DNA of 64,000 nucleotides. Source: Bacillus sp. X1(2014). GTDB lineage: Bacteria > Bacillota > Bacilli > Bacillales_B > DSM-18226. Of the stretch, positions 25,380 to 34,603 are shown one piece after another (position 1 is the first letter of the stretch; every line of letters begins with the position of its first letter). The translations under genes and the position numbers were made by a program. The notes below the pieces were generated by a model. The model was not told where the DNA came from. It did no database searches and worked only from the letters and a program-made list of their open reading frames with translations. Location: the NCBI RefSeq assembly GCF_007678255.1, contig NZ_VEED01000003.1, positions 372,001 to 436,000 on the forward strand. Direction: 5' to 3'.

Positions 25380-25422
25380 GGGGGAAAGTCAACCGGTGAA
25401 CACCAATGAACTCACTTTCCCC
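25380..25422. promoter_or_regulatory. inverted repeat with G/C-rich arms
   Basis: GGGGAAAGT (25381-25389) is inverted at 25414-25422, with a smaller GGTG/CACC pair inside. No T-run follows on either strand, so it is not a normal terminator. It lies 45-87 bases before the sigma-54 promoter and could be a protein-binding or structured element. Confidence 0.35.
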
Positions 25423-25466
25423 TGTTTAAAATCCTATTAATCTAGGATTTTTAGATAAAAGATAGT

Positions 25467-25482
25467 TGGCACGAAATTTGCA
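25467..25482 (+). promoter_or_regulatory. sigma-54 (-24/-12) promoter of the catabolic operon
   Basis: TGGCACGAAATTTGCA matches TGGCAC-N5-TTGCA perfectly, with the invariant GG (25468-25469) and GC (25480-25481) ten bases apart. Transcription would begin near 25493, 47 bases before the Rieske gene. The activator encoded divergently supports it. Confidence 0.9.
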
Positions 25483-25539
25483 TCTAATAAATATGAAAAA
25501 TACTTTAAAGGATTTGAATGACAAAAGGAGGAATGACAA

Positions 25540-26598
25540 ATGAAAGCGTTAACAGGGGATGCCCTGGAGCACACTCTCCCGTACGAAAATTATGTGAATC
25601 CGCAAATATTTGAAGAGGAAAAGAAAAAGATTTTTCAAGATAGCTGGATTCTAGCTGGGCATACAAGCCAGGTGGAAAAAACGGGGGATTTCTTTACTTT
25701 TGATATAGCAGATCAGCCATTAATCATTAGCCGGGATAAAAACAATGAATTGAATGCCTTTTACAACATTTGCCCGCATAGAGGAACCAAAGTAGAAAAA
25801 AACGAGTGTGGAAATAAAAAGGTTTTCACCTGTACCTATCACGGCTGGACATTTCATATGAACGGGAAATTAAATAGGGCGCCCAACTTCAGTACAAATG
25901 AATTGGGAAACCATAGCTGTATGCCACATGTAAAAGTTGAAGTATTCCAGTCTATGATCTTCATAAATTTGAACCCAGAAGCAAGACCAATGGGAGAAAC
26001 GTACGGAGAATTCATGGCCAATCTGGAAAGATACACCTTCTTGGATTCTTTGAAAAAGGTTCGGGTAACCCAAAGGGTCATTGATGCTAACTGGAAAGCA
26101 GTTATTGATAATTATCTGGAGTGCGATCATTGTAAGATTGCCCATCCTGAGTTTTCAAAAACATTTGATATGAAAAATTACCATATCGATTTACATGGCA
26201 ATTTCTCGTGTCAATACTCAGAATTAACAAATAAATCGAATGAAACACAAGAAGATCACGCCAATTTCTATTGGGTATGGCCAAACCTGATGGTGAGCAT
26301 TTATCCTGGAAAAGAAGGCAATATGACGATAAGTCAAATTTTGCCGCTGGCACCGGATAAATCACTTGCCATCTATAGCTACTACTTTAAATCGGATGAA
26401 ATTAGCAAAGAGCAAGAGGAACTGATTCGTTTTGTCGATCAGGTAAGATTAGAGGATTTCGATCTTGTAGAGTTATTGCAAAAAGGTTTCCATACGAATG
26501 CCTTCAAGCATGGAGTGTATTCATCGACTGAGTATGCACTCAAATTTTTTCACAACCTTTATGAAGAAGCAATGAACGTGTCAGAAGGAATGCTATAG
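25540..26598 (+). CDS. Rieske non-heme iron oxygenase, CntA/quaternary-ammonium type
   Basis: 352 residues. The N-terminal Rieske domain has the 2Fe-2S ligands Cys78, His80, Cys98 and His101 (ICPHRG and CTYHGW). The catalytic domain has NYLECDHCKIAH with Glu194, His197 and His202, and a likely third ligand Asp306 in LEDFD. The bridging residue is Glu rather than Asp, and the spacing Glu-3-His-5-His equals that of carnitine monooxygenase CntA (Glu205/His208/His213). CntA cleaves carnitine to trimethylamine and an aldehyde. By analogy this enzyme probably cleaves a trimethylammonium acid. It is the first gene after the sigma-54 promoter. No CntB-like reductase is in the window, so electrons must come from elsewhere. 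Confidence 0.9.
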   Translation: MKALTGDALEHTLPYENYVNPQIFEEEKKKIFQDSWILAGHTSQVEKTGDFFTFDIADQPLIISRDKNNELNAFYNICPHRGTKVEKNECGNKKVFTCTYHGWTFHMNGKLNRAPNFSTNELGNHSCMPHVKVEVFQSMIFINLNPEARPMGETYGEFMANLERYTFLDSLKKVRVTQRVIDANWKAVIDNYLECDHCKIAHPEFSKTFDMKNYHIDLHGNFSCQYSELTNKSNETQEDHANFYWVWPNLMVSIYPGKEGNMTISQILPLAPDKSLAIYSYYFKSDEISKEQEELIRFVDQVRLEDFDLVELLQKGFHTNAFKHGVYSSTEYALKFFHNLYEEAMNVSEGML

Positions 26599-26668
26599 CT
26601 TCCCCCTTTGTTTATATGAAAATAGATTTATATAGAAATATATTACTAGACATATTTGGAGGATTAAA

Positions 26669-28387
26669 ATGAATAATCAAACAGAATTCACAGCAGTTGC
26701 AGAACCAAATGTTAAAGGTTACCAAACAGAATTCACCGTTGCGGACGCAATTGTAAAAGAGCTCCTGCAAGCAGGAGTGGAAGCGGTATTTGGAATCGTT
26801 AGTATCCACAATATGCCGATTTATGACGCGATCCTAAGGGATGGGAATATCCGCACCGTTACTGCCCGTGGCGAAAGTGGAGCGGTTAACATGGCTGATG
26901 CCTATGCCCGTGCTACAGGAAAATTGGGTGTTGTCATCACAAGTACAGGTACTGGAGCAGGTAATGGGGCAGGTTCCTTGTCAGAAACATGGAACTCAGG
27001 GACTCCTGTTCTGCACATTACTGGGGAAGCGGATTCTAATTATATTGGAACAGACCAACGTTATATTCACGAAGCTAAAGACCAGTTAAAAGCGATGGAG
27101 GGCGTGAACAAAGCAGCCTATCTGTTGAAGCGTCCAAAGCAAATCATTCCGTTTATGCGTAAAGCGATCAAAGAAGCACTGACTGTACCGACAGGTCCTG
27201 TAACTGTTTCCATTCCAACGAATTTCCAGGCACAGATTATTCCTAACAATCAATTGATTGAAATGGAAGCATTTCAAAACCACGAGGTAAAGCTCAATAT
27301 TCCAGCTGATGTTATCGAAAGGATCGTCTTAGCAAAAAGACCAATCATTTGGGCAGGCAATGGGGTAATTGCATCAGGTGCATCAGAGGAACTGCAAAGG
27401 CTGGTAAATAAAATTAAGCCTGGGGTCGTAACAAGTGAATCTGGAAAAGGGTCTATCCCTGAAAACCACCCGCTTTGCATCGGTAACTTTACGTTATCCC
27501 CTCAAGTGGAGGAACTATTGAAAAAGTCGGATTTACTTATTAGTGTCGGGGTCCGTTTCCGTGGTAGTGAAACGAATGGATGGACACTTCCGGTACCGGA
27601 AAATCACATCAATATTGATTTGAACCCTAATGCCTTTAATCGTAACTTTGATACATTGTATACACTGAACGGAGATGCCAAGGCAGTTTTACAAGGGATT
27701 AATCGTCTTTTGGATAATAAGGAAATCCATCCGGATGCGGATTATGTTGATGAAGTGAAGTCAGTCCGTCAGGCTGTACGTGATGACCTTCGAAGCCAAA
27801 TTGGGCCTTATGGTGAAGTGGCGGATATTATGCGTGAACAGCTGCCTGAGAATACGGTTTTGGTGACGGATGTGACGATCCCTGGATACACTTGGGGGAA
27901 TAAATTATTCGATATTTATGAACCAAGAGACTACCTCTACATGACAGGCGGCGGCATCGGACAAGGTTTGCCAATGGCGATTGGCGCCCAAATAGGTCAG
28001 CCGGAAAAGAAAGTCGTTCTTATTGCTGGTGATGGTGGATTCATGGTGAATTCAAATGAGATGATCTCAGCGATTCAGGAAGATGCACCGATTATCGTTC
28101 TATTATTCGATGATGGTGGATACGGAATCTTACGATACTATCAAGAAGCCGCATTTGGCCGACGTATATCTGTAGACTTGAAAAACCCTGATTTCGTCAT
28201 GCTGGCAAAATCAATGGGCTTCGAATCAGAGAAAGTTCGCTCGGTTGATGAGTTCAAGGCAGGATTAGCGAATGCAATCGCAAGCAAAAAGCCGTATATG
28301 GTTGTAGTAGATGTAGAAGCCGTTGGAGTATTGGAATACAAGGATTCGGACGAATACATCGCCACTTTCCGTCCAACACAGGAATAG
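26669..28387 (+). CDS. thiamine-diphosphate enzyme of the acetolactate synthase/2-oxoacid decarboxylase superfamily
   Basis: 572 residues with the three-domain POX/ALS layout: N-terminal PYR domain with the ThDP-activating Glu69 (ARGESGAVNMADAYARATG), a central domain near 195-335, and a C-terminal PP domain with GGGIGQGLPMAIGA and the metal-binding GDGGFMVNSNE. The first loop reads FGIVSIHNMP instead of the FGVPG common in acetolactate synthases. The HH pair of pyruvate decarboxylases is not seen. It is co-directional with an amino acid dehydrogenase-like gene and an aldehyde dehydrogenase. A 2-oxoacid decarboxylase role is therefore inferred; a carboligase role is possible. Confidence 0.78.
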   Translation: MNNQTEFTAVAEPNVKGYQTEFTVADAIVKELLQAGVEAVFGIVSIHNMPIYDAILRDGNIRTVTARGESGAVNMADAYARATGKLGVVITSTGTGAGNGAGSLSETWNSGTPVLHITGEADSNYIGTDQRYIHEAKDQLKAMEGVNKAAYLLKRPKQIIPFMRKAIKEALTVPTGPVTVSIPTNFQAQIIPNNQLIEMEAFQNHEVKLNIPADVIERIVLAKRPIIWAGNGVIASGASEELQRLVNKIKPGVVTSESGKGSIPENHPLCIGNFTLSPQVEELLKKSDLLISVGVRFRGSETNGWTLPVPENHINIDLNPNAFNRNFDTLYTLNGDAKAVLQGINRLLDNKEIHPDADYVDEVKSVRQAVRDDLRSQIGPYGEVADIMREQLPENTVLVTDVTIPGYTWGNKLFDIYEPRDYLYMTGGGIGQGLPMAIGAQIGQPEKKVVLIAGDGGFMVNSNEMISAIQEDAPIIVLLFDDGGYGILRYYQEAAFGRRISVDLKNPDFVMLAKSMGFESEKVRSVDEFKAGLANAIASKKPYMVVVDVEAVGVLEYKDSDEYIATFRPTQE

Positions 28388-28403
28388 ATCTGCTAACGTT
28401 CAT

Positions 28404-28424
28404 CCCCCACTTCTAAAGTGGGGG
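28404..28424 (+). promoter_or_regulatory. intercistronic hairpin between ThDP enzyme and aldehyde dehydrogenase
   Basis: CCCCCACTT (28404-28412) pairs with AAGTGGGGG (28416-28424) around a 3-base loop. No T-run follows, so it is not a terminator. It could protect or separate mRNA segments. The form also resembles hairpins at the ends of IS200/IS605-type elements, so a mobile-element scar is possible. Confidence 0.45.
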
Positions 28425-28455
28425 GAGCGTAAGCCATACTTGGAGGTACAAAGCT

Positions 28456-29928
28456 ATGACAAAAGAGTTAAAACACTATATAAATGGGCAATGGGTAGAA
28501 TCAAATAACCCGAACAAACTTGATATTATTAATCCCGCTACACAGAAAGTCATTGCCAAAGCACCGAGCGCTACAAAGGAAGAAACAGAAGAGGCAATCA
28601 AAATAGCAAAAAGAACGTTTGAAAGTGGTATTTGGTCTGATCAATCTCCCGTGGTGAGGGCGGCTGTTTTACTTCAGATTGCCGATCTAATACAGGAAAA
28701 CATGGATGAATTAAGAGATTTAGAAGTACAGAATAATGGAAAAACGAAAAGAGAAGCAGAATCGGATGTGGAGGAGGCCGTGAATACATTTCGTTATTAT
28801 GCAGCTCTGCTTAATATGCCTAACGGCCAGGTTTATGAAACCTCCGAAAATATGCAGACATTGATCATAAAGGAACCGATCGGAGTTGCGGGATTAATTG
28901 TCCCTTGGAATTTCCCCTTATTGATGAGTGTATGGAAGGTTGCACCGGCACTTGCGGCTGGTAATAGTATCCTTTTAAAACCAGCAGAAATTACTCCGAT
29001 GACAGCAGTAAAATTGTTTGAACTGATGGATCAGTCCGATTTACCAAAGGGAGCAGCTACCCTCATTATGGGAGATGGACCGGTTGTTGGCCAGACGATT
29101 GCTGAAAGTGATGAGGTAGATATTGTTTCCTTTACTGGAAGCACAGGGGTCGGCCGCCATATCATGCAGGCCGCAGCCGGGAATATGAAAAAAGTGTCCC
29201 TTGAACTGGGAGGGAAATCCCCGAATATCATCTTTGATGATGCCGATTTGGAAATAGCCGTTGATTACTCATTATTTGGCATTTTCATGGGATCTGGTCA
29301 AGTTTGTTCTTCTGGAAGCCGGATTCTTGTCCAAGAAGGACTCTACGATGAATTTGTTAAGAAATATATACAAAAGGCAAAAGAGATTAGAGTAGGTCCT
29401 GGAATTGATGAACACTCCCAAATGGGTGCTATTGTAAGTGAAAAGCACTTTAAGAGCATTCTAAATTACATCCAGATTGGGAAAGAAGAAGGTGCGAACC
29501 TTGCTCTAGGCGGAAATAGAATCGTGGGTAACGGTTTGGAGGATGGATTTTTCATCGAACCTACTGTCTTTACCAATGTAACAACTGATATGCGGATTGT
29601 CAGGGAAGAGATCTTTGGCCCTGTCGTTACCATCCAGAAATTCAAAGATGAAGATGAGGCAATTAAGATTGCTAATGACACAGAATATGGACTTGCAGGT
29701 GCTGTTTTCTCTACAGACCAAAACAAAGCCTTACGTGTCATCAAAAAGGTTCGTGCCGGCATCACCTGGGTAAACGCTTACCATCTTACAAATATTCAAG
29801 CGCCATGGGGCGGATATAAACAAAGCGGCATCGGCAGAAGCCTAAGTACGTATGGATTGGATGAATACCAGGAAACAAAACAGATTAACATTAATCTGGA
29901 TCCTGCACCTATTCGCTGGTTTGAATAG
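28456..29928 (+). CDS. aldehyde dehydrogenase, betaine-aldehyde type
   Basis: 490 residues, equal in length to B. subtilis GbsA. The NAD-binding and catalytic residues are Asn152 (WNFP), Lys175 (LKPAE), Glu250 (LELGGKSP) and Cys284 (GQVCSSGSR). It oxidises an aldehyde to the acid with NAD(P). Proteins of this type act on betaine aldehyde and 4-trimethylaminobutyraldehyde. Between a ThDP enzyme and an amino acid dehydrogenase it would suit a trimethylammonio-aldehyde made by decarboxylation. AGGAGGT precedes the ATG by ten bases. The substrate is inferred from context. Confidence 0.9.
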   Translation: MTKELKHYINGQWVESNNPNKLDIINPATQKVIAKAPSATKEETEEAIKIAKRTFESGIWSDQSPVVRAAVLLQIADLIQENMDELRDLEVQNNGKTKREAESDVEEAVNTFRYYAALLNMPNGQVYETSENMQTLIIKEPIGVAGLIVPWNFPLLMSVWKVAPALAAGNSILLKPAEITPMTAVKLFELMDQSDLPKGAATLIMGDGPVVGQTIAESDEVDIVSFTGSTGVGRHIMQAAAGNMKKVSLELGGKSPNIIFDDADLEIAVDYSLFGIFMGSGQVCSSGSRILVQEGLYDEFVKKYIQKAKEIRVGPGIDEHSQMGAIVSEKHFKSILNYIQIGKEEGANLALGGNRIVGNGLEDGFFIEPTVFTNVTTDMRIVREEIFGPVVTIQKFKDEDEAIKIANDTEYGLAGAVFSTDQNKALRVIKKVRAGITWVNAYHLTNIQAPWGGYKQSGIGRSLSTYGLDEYQETKQININLDPAPIRWFE

Positions 29929-30032
29929 CAACTTATTTTTTTAGAGTAATAACAACAAATTCATAGTGTTAATAGTATTTTTAATAGTGGCTGCACCATG
30001 GTAGAAAGAAGAAATTCTAGGGAGGTATAGGA

Positions 30033-31208
30033 ATGTCTAAACCATATTTAATTGTTGAGTGGAATGATACAGAAACGGACGCGCAGGGGTGGCTTGTTGT
30101 TCATAATTTCGTGAAAGGATATACAGGCGGCGGGACGAGAATGCATCCGACAGTAACAAAAGAAGAGGTTGAAAGATTGGCCCAAGCGATGGCTTATAAG
30201 TACGTAGCTAGTGACAGCGGAACGACAGGAGGATGTAAAGCAGGAATTAAATATGATTATAAAGCTCCAGATGCTAATGCCGTATTAAGGAGATTTTTAA
30301 TTGCCATGATGCCCTATATTGATAGCGGGGTATCTTTAGGAAGTGACCTAGGTACGAAGTACGAAGATGTACTACAAATCTTTAACGAATTCGGCATCGA
30401 CATCCCTCTAACAAATTCAATGAAACAAAATCCTGCGATTCTTCAAGGGATCAAGGATTTTGATGGGCTGATGAAAATAAGAATTGATGGATTGCTTTTA
30501 AATGATGCTGTCACAGGATATGGTGTTGCGTTTTCAGCCGATGAAGCTTGGAAGTTTAAAAATGGTAAGGACGGCGCGAAGGTTGTCATCCAAGGCTTTG
30601 GTTGTGTAGGGGCAAGCTGTGCATTGAAACTTTCTCAATTAGGTTACAACATCGTCGGAATTTCAGATGCCAACTTGTTAGTCACCTGTGAAGAAGGATT
30701 GGATATTCAAAATCTTATTGACCATAAGAATGTATATGGAGAAATGGACCAAGATTATTTTGAACCAAACTATACGGTAAGGCCAAACTCTGAGTGGCTG
30801 GATGTGGATTGCGATATTCTTATCCCCTGTGCATTAGAGGACGTGATCAACCAGTCTAATGCTGATACTGTTAAAGCGAGTTTGATTGTTGAAGCGGCTA
30901 ATATACCAGTATCTTCTGAAGGAGATGAAATCATCAAACAAAGAGGAATTGACATCGTTAATGATTTTGTTGCGAACCTAGGGGCAATTAGATTTTACGA
31001 CGCTGTTATTTTTGGACTGGTCAAACCAGATCCGCAGGCAGTGATGGATGATATTGAAAAGCTATGCCGAAAAAATACCAATCAGCTATTTTCAGAAGCG
31101 AAGAAACAAAACAGATATCAGCGGGATGTTGCGTATGAAATTTTTAAACCTGAAGTTAGTGATTTATTAGAGTTTACAAGCATGTCTGAAAAGGAAGCCG
31201 TCAGATGA
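30033..31208 (+). CDS. Glu/Leu/Phe/Val-type amino acid dehydrogenase
   Basis: 391 residues. The ELFV dimerisation/catalytic domain has GGGTRMHPTVTKEEVERLAQAMAYK with Lys56, then TTGGCKAGI with Lys69, matching the two active-site lysines of leucine dehydrogenase. Asp105 in GSDLGTKYED may be the third catalytic residue. The NAD(P)-binding domain has VVIQGFGCVGASCA. It oxidatively deaminates an amino acid to a 2-oxoacid and ammonium. The sequence is divergent from classical GDH and LeuDH. Its place in the island suggests an unusual side chain, possibly trimethyllysine. Confidence 0.82.
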   Translation: MSKPYLIVEWNDTETDAQGWLVVHNFVKGYTGGGTRMHPTVTKEEVERLAQAMAYKYVASDSGTTGGCKAGIKYDYKAPDANAVLRRFLIAMMPYIDSGVSLGSDLGTKYEDVLQIFNEFGIDIPLTNSMKQNPAILQGIKDFDGLMKIRIDGLLLNDAVTGYGVAFSADEAWKFKNGKDGAKVVIQGFGCVGASCALKLSQLGYNIVGISDANLLVTCEEGLDIQNLIDHKNVYGEMDQDYFEPNYTVRPNSEWLDVDCDILIPCALEDVINQSNADTVKASLIVEAANIPVSSEGDEIIKQRGIDIVNDFVANLGAIRFYDAVIFGLVKPDPQAVMDDIEKLCRKNTNQLFSEAKKQNRYQRDVAYEIFKPEVSDLLEFTSMSEKEAVR

Positions 31209-31276
31209 GCAGGTAATAAAACGGGTCATGATTGGCCTATCCCTAATACGAAAAAAAAGAATACAGGGGGAATTGG

Positions 31277-32704
31277 ATGAAACCAGAACAAGGAAGTCAA
31301 CCAAAAGAATTAAAACGTTCGATGAAAAGTAGGCATTTATTTATGCTTTCCATAGGGGGAGTCATTGGAACTGGTCTTTTCCTAGGATCGGGGTATGCGA
31401 TTGGCGAGGCGGGGCCTTTCGGAGCGATTACCGCCTATTTATTTGGAGGCTTGCTTATGTACTTGGTTATGGTTTGTCTAGGGGAGCTATCCGTCGTAAT
31501 GCCGGTTTCTGGTTCATTTCAGGCTCATGCAGAACGGTTCATAGGCCCTGCCTCTGGGTTTATGATTGGCTGGACTTATTGGCTAAGCTGGGCAATTTAT
31601 GTAGGACTAGAGTTTATTGCAGCCGGTTTGCTGATGGCCAGGTGGTTTCCAAATGTACCGGTCTGGGTATGGTGTACCGTTTTCTCCTTACTTTTATTCG
31701 GTATAAATGCCTTGACTACAAGAAGCTTTGCTGAGATGGAGTACTGGTTCTCAGCTATTAAAGTATTAGCTGTTCTCTTTTTTATTGTCGTTGGCGGGGC
31801 AGCGATCTTTGGTTTGGTTCCTATAAAGGGACAATCGGCCCCCCACCTTTCAAACTTTATCGGTGACGGATTATTTCCAACAGGATTCATCGGCGTCTTT
31901 ATATCAGTGATGACAGTCGTTTATTCTTTTATGGGTTCGGAAATTATGGGAGTTGCAGCGGGTGAGACAGAGGATCCAGAAAAGAGTATCCCAAAAGCAA
32001 TCCGGAGCATCGTCGTCCGTATTTTACTCTTCTATGTACTGGCCACTTTTGTCTTATCAGCCATTGTTCCGTGGAAAGAGGCGGGTGTGCTCGAAAGTCC
32101 ATTTGTAACAGTATTCGATTTGACAGGAATTCCTTATGCAGCTGATATTATGAACTTTGTTATATTAACAGCGATACTTTCAGTGGGAAATACAGGTTTG
32201 TTTGCTTGTACGAGAATCCTTTTTTCACTTTCTCAAAGTGGTCAGGCTCCGCTAGCATTCGGTAAGGTAAACAAACGCGGTGTTCCTATGAACGCCTTGC
32301 TTGTGACACTCGCCTTTGCTTTGCTTTCCTTGCTTACTAGTGTTATAGCTGAAGAAACATTATTTGTTGTCCTGCTTGCAATCAGTGGTGTTGGAGGGGT
32401 AGTTACGTGGATGGCCATTGCGTTTGCACAGTATAAATTCCGCAAACAGTATATTTCGGATGGGGGAAAGCTTGCGGATTTGAAATTTAAAGTTCCTTTT
32501 TTTCCGCTGGTTCCAATTGTCTGCCTTCTCATGTGCGTAGGAATCGTCGTGTTTACTGCTTTCGATCCGGCACAGCGGACATCACTGTATATAGGATTTG
32601 GCTTTGTTGTCGCCTGTTATGTTTTTTACTACTTTAAATTTACAAGAAAGAAAGTGGCTACAACCGTCTTAACAAATGGGGAGCCTGATAAAATAGTGCA
32701 ATAG
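31277..32704 (+). CDS. APC-family amino acid permease
   Basis: 475 residues with about 12 membrane helices. The amino acid/H+ symporter signature is seen in SRHLFMLSIGGVIGTGLFLGSGYAIGEAGPFGA at helix 1 and VAAGETEDPEKSIPKAIRSI after helix 6. AAT-type permeases of this kind import cationic or other amino acids at the plasma membrane. It follows the dehydrogenase by 68 bases with AGGGGG before the start. It likely imports the amino acid that feeds the island. Confidence 0.9.
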   Translation: MKPEQGSQPKELKRSMKSRHLFMLSIGGVIGTGLFLGSGYAIGEAGPFGAITAYLFGGLLMYLVMVCLGELSVVMPVSGSFQAHAERFIGPASGFMIGWTYWLSWAIYVGLEFIAAGLLMARWFPNVPVWVWCTVFSLLLFGINALTTRSFAEMEYWFSAIKVLAVLFFIVVGGAAIFGLVPIKGQSAPHLSNFIGDGLFPTGFIGVFISVMTVVYSFMGSEIMGVAAGETEDPEKSIPKAIRSIVVRILLFYVLATFVLSAIVPWKEAGVLESPFVTVFDLTGIPYAADIMNFVILTAILSVGNTGLFACTRILFSLSQSGQAPLAFGKVNKRGVPMNALLVTLAFALLSLLTSVIAEETLFVVLLAISGVGGVVTWMAIAFAQYKFRKQYISDGGKLADLKFKVPFFPLVPIVCLLMCVGIVVFTAFDPAQRTSLYIGFGFVVACYVFYYFKFTRKKVATTVLTNGEPDKIVQ

Positions 32705-32888
32705 ATATAAAAAAGTCTAAGTGGTGTATCGGTAAAAATGGGCATCCAATGATCAGAAACATTCCATTTCAAAGAGGAAAATGGTTTCATGGGGTTTTAA
32801 TTATCAGAAGGTTCAAATATTTGCTATCTAAATTAAACATATCGTTTACTATATTACATTGATGTATTTTAAACTAGGATGGTGAAAT

Positions 32889-33080
32889 ATGAAGAAGGTT
32901 TTTTTATTAACTTTAATACCAGCCTTGGGTTCACTTTTTGTAATTAATCGGGTGGAACCCTATATATTTGGATTGCCATTTGTCCTTTTTTGGTCTATAT
33001 GCTGGGTTGGCCTGGCATCCCTATTCTTGATCATTGCTAATATGCTGGATCCAGCGAATAAGGAGGAGGAAGAATTATGA
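32889..33080 (+). CDS. DUF3311 small membrane protein
   Basis: 63 residues with two hydrophobic helices (about 3-20 and 28-50) and an acidic C-terminal tail (NKEEEEL). DUF3311 proteins are typically encoded immediately before a sodium:solute symporter and are thought to be a small partner subunit. Here the stop overlaps the start of the symporter gene by four bases (ATGA). The 184-base gap upstream contains no clear terminator or promoter. Confidence 0.8.
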   Translation: MKKVFLLTLIPALGSLFVINRVEPYIFGLPFVLFWSICWVGLASLFLIIANMLDPANKEEEEL

Positions 33081-34558
33081 ACGCAGCCCTTCTAGTTATC
33101 CTCTTTTTCCTGGGATTGTGTATTTGGTTAGGTTTGCAAGCCCGAAAAGGGAAAGAAATGACTATCGAGCAGTGGTCTGTCGGGGGACGGGGTTTTGGAA
33201 GTCTTTTGATGTTCTTTTTATTAGCGGGTGAGATGTTTACCACCTATACATTTCTAGGAGCAAGTGGTGGTGCTTATCGATCCGGCATGCCTCCCGCCAT
33301 ATACGCTTTTAATTGTTTTTACTTTGTAATCGCTTACTGGCTGTTGCCTCCTATTTGGAAGTATGCAAGGGAAAATAAAGTCCTATCCCAATCAGATTTT
33401 TACGAGAAAAAGTATAACAGTCAGGCACTTGGTATTCTCGTAGCGATCATAAGTGTAGTTGCCGTTATCCCTTACTTAGTGATGCAGTTAAAAGGATTGG
33501 GAATTATTGTATCTGAAGCGTCCTATGGTTCTATTTCTCCTCACATGGCAATCGTCGTAGCCGTCATTGCTGTTACCGTTTATGTAACGGTATCTGGGAT
33601 GCACGGAGCCGCATGGACAGCCATTATTAAAGATATCTTAATCTTAGCTGTTATGGTCTTTATGGGCTTTTATTTCCCTTTTCATTATTACGGCGGCATA
33701 GAGCCGATGTTTGAAGCTATTGATACAGCCAAAACTGGATTTTTACTATTTCCTGAACAAGGATTGAGCATATCGTGGTTTGTTTCGGCTACGATCATGA
33801 CAGCACTGGCATTTTATATGTTTCCACATATGATGGCGGGGATATTCTCTGCTAAAAGCGGAAAATCGCTACGTATAAATGCAGGGGTAATGCCCATCTA
33901 TCAGATTATTATCGTTTTTTCTTTGATTATCGGTTTTTCTGGTGTTTTACAAGTGCCAGATTTAAAGGGGCCAGATACAGATTTAGCCTTATTTAAAATG
34001 GCGAAATTGTCTTTTGACCCTTGGTTTGTCGGAGTCATTGGGGCAGCTGGGGCCATGGCCGCCCTTATCCCAAGTTCTTTGGTATTGACGGCGGTTTCAA
34101 CGATTCTTTCTAAAAATATATATAAGGCATGGAAACCGAACACAACAGATCAGCAGCTGGCAAAGCTGACTAAAAGGTTGGTGCCTGTTATAGCATTGGT
34201 AACACTTTTCTTTACATTTAATGGTGGGGAATCGATTCTTACGCTATATCTTATGTCTTATAGCTTTATGGTTCAGTTATTTCCTGCTTTGTTTTTTAGC
34301 CTTTGGAAAAGGAACCCAGTTACCGTTCAAGGGGCCATCGCTGGAATGATTGTTGGTAGTATTATCGTCATTTATTCAACCATTACAGAAATGTCACTTG
34401 CAACGTTATTCCCGTCATTTCCAAATGTCATTAAGGATTTAGATCTAGGATTAGCCGTATTAATGATCAATATTGCTGTAACGCTGGGAGTAAGTGTTAT
34501 AACGAAGAAACCGGTGGCTAGAGCAGATCAAGACACTAATATTAGTAATCTAGCATGA
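33077..34558 (+). CDS. sodium:solute symporter (SSS family)
   Basis: 493 residues with about 13 membrane helices. SSS features include EQWSVGGRGFGSLLMFFLLAGEMFTTYTFLGASGGAY at helices 1-2, VTVSGMHGAAWTAIIKDILIL and GAMAALIPSSLVLTAVSTILSKNIYK. SSS carriers take up acids, amino acids or betaines with Na+. It is translationally coupled to the DUF3311 gene. In this island it may import a pathway acid such as glutarate or a betaine; the substrate cannot be read from sequence. Confidence 0.9.
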   Translation: MNAALLVILFFLGLCIWLGLQARKGKEMTIEQWSVGGRGFGSLLMFFLLAGEMFTTYTFLGASGGAYRSGMPPAIYAFNCFYFVIAYWLLPPIWKYARENKVLSQSDFYEKKYNSQALGILVAIISVVAVIPYLVMQLKGLGIIVSEASYGSISPHMAIVVAVIAVTVYVTVSGMHGAAWTAIIKDILILAVMVFMGFYFPFHYYGGIEPMFEAIDTAKTGFLLFPEQGLSISWFVSATIMTALAFYMFPHMMAGIFSAKSGKSLRINAGVMPIYQIIIVFSLIIGFSGVLQVPDLKGPDTDLALFKMAKLSFDPWFVGVIGAAGAMAALIPSSLVLTAVSTILSKNIYKAWKPNTTDQQLAKLTKRLVPVIALVTLFFTFNGGESILTLYLMSYSFMVQLFPALFFSLWKRNPVTVQGAIAGMIVGSIIVIYSTITEMSLATLFPSFPNVIKDLDLGLAVLMINIAVTLGVSVITKKPVARADQDTNISNLA

Positions 34559-34603
34559 ATTTAAAGTAAGAGAGATTGATAGAGAGTTTAGGAGGATTTA
34601 TCG

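Noticed and set aside
25380..25422. G/C-rich inverted repeat as a terminator
   Set aside because: Neither side has a T-run, and no gene ends next to it.
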